Positions 1 to 5,240 of a stretch of 5,303 bases of DNA are shown here, one piece after another. The notes beneath the pieces were generated by a model. The model searched no databases, was not told where the DNA came from, and saw only the letters and a program-made list of their open reading frames with translations. The stretch is from Lachnospiraceae bacterium (GTDB lineage Bacteria; Bacillota; Clostridia; Lachnospirales; Lachnospiraceae), in NCBI GenBank assembly GCA_021199395.1, contig JAJQIE010000201.1, positions 1 to 5,303 on the forward strand. Reading direction: 5' to 3'. Every line of letters starts with the position of its first letter. Positions within the stretch are counted from its first letter, which is position 1. The position numbers and the translations under genes were made by a program.

Positions 1-1197
1 ATGTCTGTTTACGATCACATCAGCGACTACGCCGCCCTTCATTCGGATCACACGGTTTTCCTTTTTCGCAATCTCCTCATTATGGTTCACCATCAGCAGC
101 GTCGTACCGGATTTGATCACATCCTCCAGCACCGTCAATACCTCGATACTCGTCTCATAATCCAGCGCCGCGGTCGGCTCGTCGGCGAGGATGATCCGCG
201 GCTTTTTCACCAGCGCCCTGGCGATGGACACACGCTGCTGCTGCCCGCCGGACATCTGCGCCGGATAATTTCCCTTCCTCTGCGCCAGTCCGACGCTCTC
301 CAGCGCTTCCTGGGCACTCATCGGATTCTCACAAAGCTCACCGATAAAATCCAGATTCTCCTCCGCGGTCAGGGTCGGCATAAGATTATACGCCTGGAAA
401 ATAAAACCTACCGAATGCCTGCGATACATCGTCAGCGTCTTCTCATCGGCATGAGAATAATCCTTTCCGTCAAACAGGAAGGTCCCGCTTGTGAGCTGAT
501 CCATTCCGCCGACGATGTTCAGCATCGTCGATTTCCCGCAGCCGGATTCGCCCAGGATCACCAGGAATTCCCCTTCCCGGATATCCAGATTGACGCCCTT
601 GAGCACCTGAATCTGATTTTCTCCCTCTCCAAAGGTCTTTTTGACGTCGCGCAGAGAAATGATCGCTTTTTTCCCCTCTGTAAATCCAAGGTTCAGCCCG
701 CGCCCGTCGATCGCGATCGCGGCGAGCATTGCCAGATCCTCGCAGAGACTGACGTCCTCGTCGCTGTACAGAGAGCCGTCCTTCTTATTGATGATCTGGA
801 TGCAGCCGATCACCTCGTATTTATTCACCAGCGGAACGCAGACCATACTTCTGGTCACGAATCCGGTCTCCGCGTCAAACCTGCCCGCCCAGCGCGCATC
901 CTTCTGGCAGTCTTTGACCACTGTGGTCTTCCCATCTCTTACGACCGCGCCCGCGATCCCTTCTCCCGGCGCGAGGCTGAGTCCGGTAAGATCCGCTCCT
1001 CCGATCCAGAAGGACGGATAAATCCGCTTATCCCCGGTCACATTGTAGACCCAGACTGTCCCCGCCTCTGCTCCGACCGCCTTTACGACCTCATCAAGAC
1101 TCGTCCGGAGCGCGTCCTCCAGGGATTCCGCTTCCTGCAAAAGCCGGGTGATTTCCCATACCACCTGTGTATAGCCGATCCTGTTATTCGTACTCAT
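1..1197 (-). CDS. GAF domain fused to LolD/MacB-type ABC transporter ATP-binding protein (C-terminal end cut by window edge)
   Basis: The 399 codons visible from ATG 1197 to the left edge have no stop, so the C-terminus is missing, though the ATPase core is complete. Residues about 10-165 form a GAF domain, with VPLVNKYEVIGCIQIINKK at 121-139 as its typical central strands. Residues about 178-395 form an ABC ATPase: Walker A GESGCGKST (216-224), Q-loop Gln268, signature MSGGQQQR (315-322), Walker B IILADEP (335-341), D-loop AALD (343-346) and H-loop His372. The ATPase resembles the LolD/MacB/FtsE class, which works with FtsX-like permeases in exporting peptides, lipoproteins or lipids, or in mechanotransmission. 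The permease is not in the window and probably lies to the left (inference). All catalytic motifs are intact, so it should hydrolyse ATP at the inner face of the membrane. GAF domains bind cyclic nucleotides, haem, metals or other small ligands; the ligand cannot be told here. An AAAGGA site lies 4 nt before the ATG. Confidence 0.93.
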   Translation of the reverse strand, partial: MSTNNRIGYTQVVWEITRLLQEAESLEDALRTSLDEVVKAVGAEAGTVWVYNVTGDKRIYPSFWIGGADLTGLSLAPGEGIAGAVVRDGKTTVVKDCQKDARWAGRFDAETGFVTRSMVCVPLVNKYEVIGCIQIINKKDGSLYSDEDVSLCEDLAMLAAIAIDGRGLNLGFTEGKKAIISLRDVKKTFGEGENQIQVLKGVNLDIREGEFLVILGESGCGKSTMLNIVGGMDQLTSGTFLFDGKDYSHADEKTLTMYRRHSVGFIFQAYNLMPTLTAEENLDFIGELCENPMSAQEALESVGLAQRKGNYPAQMSGGQQQRVSIARALVKKPRIILADEPTAALDYETSIEVLTVLEDVIKSGTTLLMVNHNEEIAKKENRVIRMKGGVVADVIVNRH

Positions 1198-1241
1198 GAA
1201 ATCCTTTCCCCTTTCTCCCGCTGCATACACTCGCCGCAACA

Positions 1242-1258
1242 TTTATATCGAATATAAA
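1242..1258 (-). promoter_or_regulatory. 17-bp perfect palindrome in the GAF-ABC leader (possible operator)
   Basis: TTTATAT, a 3-base centre, and ATATAAA form a perfect 7+7 inverted repeat. It lies about 30-50 nt downstream of the predicted transcription start and 45 nt before the ATG. The AT-rich arms would make a weak RNA hairpin, so a protein-binding operator is the likelier reading. An AT-rich chance palindrome cannot be excluded. Confidence 0.35.
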
Positions 1259-1274
1259 ACGACTTACCTGTCGT
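1259..1274 (-). repeat. Short inverted repeat (ACGAC/GTCGT) in the GAF-ABC leader
   Basis: ACGAC and GTCGT flank a 6-nt loop directly next to the 17-bp palindrome. In RNA this would be a 5-bp stem at the 5' part of the leader. It is too short to call a terminator and has no T-run after it. Confidence 0.3.
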
Positions 1275-1295
1275 CATAAAGCCACAATCCAGTTT

Positions 1296-1304
1296 ATTAT
1301 AACA
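1296..1304 (-). promoter_or_regulatory. Extended -10 promoter for the GAF-ABC gene
   Basis: The minus strand reads TGTTATAAT, an exact match to the extended -10 form TGnTATAAT of housekeeping sigma-A promoters. The sequence at the usual -35 distance (ATAAAA, 1319-1324) is poor, which fits an extended -10 promoter that can work without a good -35. Transcription would start near 1289 and give a leader of about 92 nt. Confidence 0.65.
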
Positions 1305-1362
1305 CCAAATTGAACATTTTTTATATCTTGTACAAAAAATTAACATCTCGCGATTCTTTCCA

Positions 1363-1914
1363 TTACCTTTCTGCCTGTACCTTATCCCTCTCCTCCAGGT
1401 CGCGCTGCAGCGCGTCCAGATAAGGCACCAGCAGTCCGCCCCTCGGCTGCAGGTAATAGTTCTGGTCCAGCTCCATATACCGGAAGCTTTTGCGCCCGCC
1501 CTCCCCGGCGCGCTTCCAGAACTTCATCATATCCCGGTATGGCAGATAGAACAGCTCGTTGCGCGCGCTGAAAAAAAGAATCAGAAAAGATACGCCTCCC
1601 TGCTCCTCGAAATGGGTCATAAACCGCACCTGATGCGCGTGGATGTTCTGAAGGGCAAAGGTGTCCACCGCGCATTCCTTCGCGTCAAAGCAGACCGGAA
1701 TCCCCTGTACGGCTCCGATATAATCCAAGGTACTTTTTTCCTCAAAATAGGCAAGCGTAATATGGCGCTCATCCTTATCGATCTTCAGCGGCGTGATCGG
1801 CGTCGGTATCTTCTGTATCAGAGCCAGGTTCTTTTCCAGATAAATCTCATTCGTCCGGTTGATCAGCTCTTCAAGCGTTGAGCCGCGCAGCCCGCGTGTG
1901 TTCCAGGTAGCCAT
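1363..1914 (-). CDS. recU: Holliday junction resolvase RecU
   Basis: This 183-residue protein matches RecU, the Firmicutes enzyme that cuts four-way DNA junctions during recombinational repair and chromosome segregation, working with RuvAB. From memory of Bacillus subtilis RecU, matching blocks are TRGLRGSTLEELINRTNEIY (6-25), IQKIPTPI (33-40), TLDYIGAVQG (62-71), FDAKE (76-80), FALQNIHAHQ (86-95) and GRKSFRYMEL (140-149). Asp64, Asp77 and Lys79 fall where the B. subtilis active site has Asp88, Glu101 and Lys103, with the same 13-residue spacing, so one acid is Asp instead of Glu. The protein is slightly shorter than the roughly 200-residue norm, mostly at the N-terminus. I chose ATG 1914 because GGGAGGA lies 7 nt before it; the in-frame ATG at 1962 has no such site and sits near the predicted transcript start. 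In Bacillus recU neighbours the penicillin-binding protein gene ponA; here it does not. Confidence 0.93.
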   Translation of the reverse strand: MATWNTRGLRGSTLEELINRTNEIYLEKNLALIQKIPTPITPLKIDKDERHITLAYFEEKSTLDYIGAVQGIPVCFDAKECAVDTFALQNIHAHQVRFMTHFEEQGGVSFLILFFSARNELFYLPYRDMMKFWKRAGEGGRKSFRYMELDQNYYLQPRGGLLVPYLDALQRDLEERDKVQAER

Positions 1915-1920
1915 GTGTTT

Positions 1921-1927
1921 TCCTCCC
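1921..1927 (-). promoter_or_regulatory. recU ribosome binding site (decides the start)
   Basis: The minus strand reads GGGAGGA, followed by 7 nt and the ATG at 1914. It is near-consensus and well spaced, so it favours this start over the longer reading frame that begins 16 codons upstream. Confidence 0.85.
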
Positions 1928-1948
1928 GGTTGTTTTTCCCCTTCACAT

Positions 1949-1969
1949 AGGACAGAGCTCATCTGTCCT
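1949..1969 (-). promoter_or_regulatory. Perfect 8+8 inverted repeat over the recU transcription start (possible operator)
   Basis: AGGACAGA and TCTGTCCT flank a 5-base centre, with no mismatches in the arms. The repeat lies 4 bp downstream of the -10 box and covers the expected +1, a classic position for a repressor site. It could also form an 8-bp hairpin with a 5-nt loop at the very 5' end of the mRNA, which could protect the transcript. It does not look like the Gram-positive LexA box (GAAC-N4-GTTC), so I do not assign it to SOS control. Confidence 0.5.
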
Positions 1970-1973
1970 GTCC

Positions 1974-2002
1974 ATTATATATGCCAGATTCAGATAAATC
2001 AA
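1974..2002 (-). promoter_or_regulatory. Sigma-A-type promoter for recU
   Basis: On the minus strand TTGATT (1997-2002) and TATAAT (1974-1979) are separated by exactly 17 bp. The -10 is a perfect consensus and the -35 matches TTGACA at four of six positions. The predicted start is near 1967, giving a leader of about 53 nt before the chosen recU ATG. Confidence 0.8.
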
Positions 2003-2146
2003 CCAGACACAGGGCGTAAGATTACATTTTTTCGGGAATAAAACGCCATATTTTTCTTTTCCTGCACCGAAACCAGTACCCGTCCGCATCTAATAAGTGT
2101 ATACTGAATACAGAGAAAAAGGCCTTTATCTCAGAGAGGAGTACCT
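1980..2146. promoter_or_regulatory. Divergent intergenic control region between recU and the ECF sigma gene
   Basis: Outside the recU promoter this region is AT-rich and holds no convincing open frame. Facing the sigma gene I see three things: GAAACC (2069-2074), which resembles the AAC-type -35 of ECF sigma promoters; TCTAAT/TATACT-like sequences (2089-2105); and a palindrome (2113-2132) next to the ribosome binding site. Neither the ECF reading nor the sigma-A reading gives a clean, well-spaced promoter, so the sigma gene's start cannot be fixed from sequence. The GGCGT/ACGCC pair at about 2013-2047 is separated by about 25 nt and is not a usable terminator. Confidence 0.4.
2113..2132 (+). 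promoter_or_regulatory. 20-bp near-perfect palindrome in the sigma gene leader (possible operator)
   Basis: The arms GAGAAAAAGG and CCTTTATCTC match at 9 of 10 positions, the only mismatch being A/A at the fifth pair. There is no loop, so it suits a dimeric DNA-binding protein better than an RNA hairpin. It ends 4 bp before the AGGAG ribosome binding site (2137-2141), so a bound repressor would block transcription or its folding could affect translation start. Confidence 0.4.
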
Positions 2147-2647
2147 ATGCAGATTCGAGTCAAAAAAGCGCAGAAAGGGGATGCGGAAGCCTTCGTTTCG
2201 CTGATTGAGGAATGCAAAATGGGCATGTACCGCGTCGCAAAGGGCTATTTCCAGTCCGAAGACGACGTGGCGGACGCAATCGCAGACACGGTGCTGTCCG
2301 CCTGGGAAAACCTTTCCCATCTGCGCAAAGCCGCATACTTCCGGACATGGCTGATCCGTATCCTGATCAATACCTGCAATCAGATGCAGCGCGAGCGAAG
2401 CCGCCTTGTCAGCGAGGAATTTCTTCCGGAGGACGGATATCTGGATGAGGAATATGCGAACATCGAATTCCGGGAAATGCTCTCCGCTTTCCCGGAGGAT
2501 TGCCGCATGATCATACAGCTCTATTACGGCGAGCAGTTCAATACGCGGGAAATCGCCGATATCCTTGACATGAATGAAAATACGGTCAAAAGCAAGCTTC
2601 GCCGCACCCGCATTGAAATCAGAGAGAAGTGCATCTGCAATCCATAA
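2147..2647 (+). CDS. ECF-family RNA polymerase sigma factor
   Basis: This 166-residue protein has the two-domain plan of extracytoplasmic-function (group IV) sigma factors. Region 2 spans about 10-82: DDVADAIADTVLSAWENL (39-56) is the polymerase-binding 2.2 part, and YFRTWLIRILINTCNQM (64-80) is the 2.3-2.4 part that recognises the -10. Region 4 spans about 107-160, with the helix-turn-helix at TREIADILDMNENTVKSKLRR (133-153) for the -35. The linker between them is short and there is no sigma-1 or sigma-3 domain. The length is normal for the class. ATG 2147 follows AGGAG with a 5-nt gap. The next gene begins 60 bp downstream on the same strand with no terminator between, so the two form an operon in which the partner very likely restrains this sigma factor at the membrane. 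ECF factors often drive their own operon; a weak matching motif lies upstream. The regulon and exact ECF subgroup cannot be told from sequence alone. Confidence 0.93.
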   Translation: MQIRVKKAQKGDAEAFVSLIEECKMGMYRVAKGYFQSEDDVADAIADTVLSAWENLSHLRKAAYFRTWLIRILINTCNQMQRERSRLVSEEFLPEDGYLDEEYANIEFREMLSAFPEDCRMIIQLYYGEQFNTREIADILDMNENTVKSKLRRTRIEIREKCICNP

Positions 2648-2696
2648 TATCATGCCCTTTGGCCGCTCAAATCTATATCAAAAATGTCCACAAAAT

Positions 2697-2701
2697 GGAG
2701 G
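2697..2701 (+). promoter_or_regulatory. Ribosome binding site of the DUF4179-type gene (decides the start)
   Basis: GGAGG lies 6 nt before ATG 2708. An in-frame ATG at 2684 would add 8 residues but would place this site inside the coding sequence and has no comparable site of its own, so the shorter start is preferred. Confidence 0.85.
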
Positions 2702-2707
2702 TTGAAT

Positions 2708-4126
2708 ATGAATCATTATACCGAACAGGAATTAAGAAAAACACTCGGAGGTGAGCTTCCGATATCGAATACGGTAAATCAGAGGCTTGAACAGACCTGC
2801 CAGAGCATCCGCTCTCAAACGCCGCGAAAAAACCGACGCCCTGTCGTCTGGAGAAACAGCGCAGCCGTGGCGGCAGTGCTGGCAGGTGGGATTTTCTGTA
2901 TGGGCAACCCGTCGCTCGCGGCGAAGCTCCCGCTGATTGGGCATCTCTTTGAAGAGCTTGGAGATGTCTCCGGCTTTCCGGGGGATTACAGTGGCGTCGG
3001 GACGCCGCTGACGGAGGATACGGAAGCAGATTCCGCTATGGCAGATTCCTCCGATGGCAGCACAGAGGACACAGCAGAATCCGATCGCATCATTGAAAGT
3101 CAGGCCGCGGCTCCTTCCTATACACAGTCCTCCGATGGCATTACAATGACGCTCTCCGAGGTCTACTGCAACGAAGCAGCACTCTACCTGACGCTGGAGC
3201 TTGTTTCAGAAGAACCATTCGAGAATTATTATGCTGAGGAAAACGGCGCGCCGGTTCTGGCACTGGAGGGAACAATGGATTTCAGCTTTAATGAAGAAGC
3301 ACAGGCTCTCTCGGAATATCTTGACGGAAAGCTGGTCGATGAGAATACCTATATCGGTCTGCTGCGAATTGATCTTCAGTATGTGCAAAAGGATTACACC
3401 GCATTCCATGAGGCAGTCGAAAGCGCCGATCTGGCATATGATTCGGATTCCTATGACCTGTACGGCGATCTGATTGGAGAAATCGAGCTGCCGGAGGAAT
3501 TTGAGATAAAAATCACGGTTGATCAGATTATCGGTGATCTGGAGGAGCCAGTCTCCATTTATGAAGCAGCCGGTGTGGAGGAGCCGGATGAGGAAGAACT
3601 GGCAGCTATGTCGGATGAGGAATGGGCATCCTGGTGGCAGGAGCTTTATGACCTTGTTCCGGACTATCAGCTGTATCCAAATGCATATCAGAACTACTGG
3701 TATGACGGTTCCTTCACCTTCGACGTCGATGTGACCGTAGACTCGGAGCAGTCCGTGACCGTCACGGTTGATGAGGACTCCGATGAATCCTATTACGTGA
3801 AAGCTGTGACCGTAACGCCTTTTGAGCTGTATGTCAGCGAGGTGGGCAATCTCTCTTCGGCGGACCGTGTTCTCGTCGTGCTCGACGCGGACGGAAGAAA
3901 GCTGGCGTATGGTTCAAACGGCGGCGCCATGAATGTCTTCCAGACCGACGGCTATGATCTGACGACGATCGACCTGTACAGTGTCTCATGGAACGACTGG
4001 GATGTTCGCGGCATCAAGAGCACGTATTTTGACGGACACGAGACAAACGAAGCCGGGCAGACGCTCAGGGAAGTGCTCGAAGAGATCTGCCTGTATCACA
4101 GGACTGTGACATTTGAAGGGCAATAG
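2708..4126 (+). CDS. DUF4179-type single-pass membrane protein, probable anti-sigma factor and sensor for the upstream ECF sigma factor
   Basis: The protein has 472 residues from ATG 2708. Residues 1-48 are cytoplasmic, with LPISNTVNQRLEQTCQSI (17-34) typical of the N-terminus of this family and a basic stretch PRKNRRPVVWR (39-49) marking the inner membrane face. One membrane segment spans about 50-67, followed by NPSLAAKLPLIGHLFEEL (67-84), which matches the DUF4179 hallmark. Residues 94-140 are a Ser/Thr/Asp/Glu-rich spacer. From 141 (SSDGITMTLSEVYCNEAALY) a beta-rich outer domain begins, and a second beta-rich domain runs about 333-470, in the place where family members often carry DUF5643. 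Between them, 278-332 is very acidic and aromatic (PDEEELAAMSDEEWASWW). Proteins of this plan are commonly encoded right after ECF sigma genes. The anti-sigma role here is inferred from gene order and topology; no zinc-binding anti-sigma motif is seen. The 3' end overlaps the opposing pseudouridine synthase gene by 62 bp. Confidence 0.85.
   Translation: MNHYTEQELRKTLGGELPISNTVNQRLEQTCQSIRSQTPRKNRRPVVWRNSAAVAAVLAGGIFCMGNPSLAAKLPLIGHLFEELGDVSGFPGDYSGVGTPLTEDTEADSAMADSSDGSTEDTAESDRIIESQAAAPSYTQSSDGITMTLSEVYCNEAALYLTLELVSEEPFENYYAEENGAPVLALEGTMDFSFNEEAQALSEYLDGKLVDENTYIGLLRIDLQYVQKDYTAFHEAVESADLAYDSDSYDLYGDLIGEIELPEEFEIKITVDQIIGDLEEPVSIYEAAGVEEPDEEELAAMSDEEWASWWQELYDLVPDYQLYPNAYQNYWYDGSFTFDVDVTVDSEQSVTVTVDEDSDESYYVKAVTVTPFELYVSEVGNLSSADRVLVVLDADGRKLAYGSNGGAMNVFQTDGYDLTTIDLYSVSWNDWDVRGIKSTYFDGHETNEAGQTLREVLEEICLYHRTVTFEGQ
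4065..4126. other. 62-bp convergent coding overlap
   Basis: The plus-strand DUF4179-type gene stops at 4126 and the minus-strand pseudouridine synthase stops at 4065, so both strands code over 62 bp. The overlap encodes the last 20 residues of each protein. On the pseudouridine synthase side these lie beyond the conserved domain, whose usual end resembles MPELFARVM (361-369). A 14-bp palindrome (TCACAG, GA, CTGTGA; 4096-4109) sits in the middle. There is no T-run on either strand, so I do not call it a terminator. Confidence 0.75.
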
Positions 4127-5240
4127 CCGTCGGCATTACCCGTGCAAACAGTTCCGGCATGGGAGCGCAGAAGGTTTTCCCGGACAGATAGGAAAGCGTC
4201 CCATCCACTCCCGGAAATTCGAGCCGGTATGCGTGAAGCATCTGGCTTTTTATCCCACAGGCGCGCTGGCAGCTTCTGTTTCTCGCGGCGTCCCCATACT
4301 TGCCGTCTCCCAGGATCGGATGGCCAATGGACGCCAGGTGCGCACGAATCTGATGGCTCCGGCCGGTAATCAGATGCACCTCCAGTAAGGTCAGGTCATT
4401 TTCATGCGCAAGGACGCGATAGCTGGTCTCAATCGGCTTCGCGTCCCCGTTCCCCATCCGGGTTTCCGTCACAGCGACGGTATTTGTGCGCCCGTCCTTC
4501 CGCAGATAACCGCGCAGATGGCCGCCCTCCCGCACGGTTCCGCATACAATGCACCGATAATATTTCCGAATCGTTCTTTCTTTTATCAGACGGTTCATGG
4601 TCTGAAGCCCGGCAAGGCTGAGTCCCGCCACCACCAGGCCGCTCGTATTGCGGTCCAGACGGTTGCAGAGCGCGGGATGAACCAGCTGCATCTGCTCCCG
4701 CGTCATCACGCCAGAGGACAGCAGATACGCATGCAGGTATTCTACCAGAGAAATATCATCCGGCGCAGCCTTCTGGGAGAGCATATTCGCGGGCTTATCA
4801 AATAATAGGATGTGCTCATCCTGATAAACGACGGACGGAGGGCGAATCCCCGGCACAAGCACCGGAACCTGAACGATCTCTTTTTGTCCGGCTTCGTCTC
4901 CGCATATCATACCGCTGTGTTCGATGTCTCCGTGCCCCATGGCACCGCACAGCAGAGTCCGCTCTGCACCGCGATGCTGTGTGTTCTCCACGGACTCCGC
5001 AGCTTCGGAGCATATGGGCAATCCGCCAAATTTTTCCCAGGTATCCTCCGAAAGAAACAGCTTTACCTGATCCCCCGGCCGCAGCAGCTCCTTCCCTTCC
5101 GCCTTTTTCCCATTTAAAGTAATATTTTTCCTGCGGAGCATCTTGTAGAGAAAGCTCTTTGGAGCCATGCGCATATACCTTGAAAGCAGCTTATCCAGAC
5201 GCTGTCCGGATTCCGCCTCTGTAATTATAATCTGTTTCAT
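4065..5240 (-). CDS. RluA-family pseudouridine synthase with S4 domain and extended linker
   Basis: This 391-residue enzyme converts specific uridines in RNA, most likely 23S rRNA, to pseudouridine. An S4 RNA-binding domain spans about 13-62 (RLDKLLSRYM at 14-23; LNGKKAEGKELLRPGDQVKL at 42-61). The catalytic domain runs about 138-365: DEHILLFDKPANM (141-153), NRLDRNTSGLVV (193-204) with catalytic Asp196, the RKYYRCIV strand (225-232), TGRSHQIRAHL (292-302) and GHPILGDGKYG (306-316). These match the RluC/RluD branch, but the exact target uridines cannot be assigned. The family is usually about 300-325 residues; the surplus here is a 65-residue linker at 72-136 and a C-terminal tail after about 365. 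The ATG follows AGGTGA with 3 nt between. Its last 20 codons overlap the converging DUF4179-type gene. Confidence 0.93.
   Translation of the reverse strand: MKQIIITEAESGQRLDKLLSRYMRMAPKSFLYKMLRRKNITLNGKKAEGKELLRPGDQVKLFLSEDTWEKFGGLPICSEAAESVENTQHRGAERTLLCGAMGHGDIEHSGMICGDEAGQKEIVQVPVLVPGIRPPSVVYQDEHILLFDKPANMLSQKAAPDDISLVEYLHAYLLSSGVMTREQMQLVHPALCNRLDRNTSGLVVAGLSLAGLQTMNRLIKERTIRKYYRCIVCGTVREGGHLRGYLRKDGRTNTVAVTETRMGNGDAKPIETSYRVLAHENDLTLLEVHLITGRSHQIRAHLASIGHPILGDGKYGDAARNRSCQRACGIKSQMLHAYRLEFPGVDGTLSYLSGKTFCAPMPELFARVMPTAIALQMSQSCDTGRSLRALP

Larger units (their letters stand above)
1198..1362 (-). promoter_or_regulatory. Leader and promoter region of the GAF-ABC gene, downstream of recU
   Basis: This 165-bp gap separates recU from the GAF-ABC gene in the same direction. 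On the minus strand it holds, in order, the recU stop, an AT-rich stretch, an extended -10 promoter (1296-1304), and a leader of roughly 90 nt with two inverted repeats and the ribosome binding site. I see no GC-rich hairpin followed by a T-run after recU, so no intrinsic terminator can be supported. Some transcription from recU may therefore read into the GAF-ABC gene. Confidence 0.6.

Noticed and set aside
1..1257. A 418-codon open frame on the plus strand
   Set aside because: It is antisense to the GAF-ABC gene, whose minus-strand frame carries all the ATPase motifs. The plus-strand product has no recognisable domain and a composition rich in Arg, His, Leu and Ile typical of an antisense shadow.
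1311..1345. AT-rich inverted repeat (ATTTTTT/AAAAAAT) after recU as a terminator
   Set aside because: The arms are only A/T, with no GC-rich stem, and they flank a loop of about 11 nt. It does not meet the form of an intrinsic terminator.
1915..1962. Extending recU by 16 codons to ATG 1962
   Set aside because: The strong GGGAGGA site is placed for ATG 1914. ATG 1962 lies about 5 nt from the predicted transcript start with no ribosome binding site, and the added residues do not match RecU.
2013..2047. GGCGT/ACGCC pair as a hairpin or terminator
   Set aside because: A 5-bp stem with a loop of about 25 nt would be unstable, and no gene ends here on the plus strand.
2126..2653. A 175-codon minus-strand frame opposite the sigma factor gene
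   Set aside because: It is the antisense shadow of a clear ECF sigma factor and shows no domain of its own.
2684..2707. Extending the DUF4179-type protein by 8 residues to ATG 2684
   Set aside because: GGAGG at 2697-2701 is correctly placed for ATG 2708, and the upstream ATG has no such site.
4127..4145. GCCGTCGGC as a terminator for the sigma operon
   Set aside because: The arms are three to four bases with no loop room and no T-run follows on either strand.
4404..4805. Plus-strand frames of 133 and 101 codons opposite the pseudouridine synthase
   Set aside because: They lie wholly within the pseudouridine synthase gene on the other strand, have no ribosome binding sites worth noting, and encode no recognisable domain.
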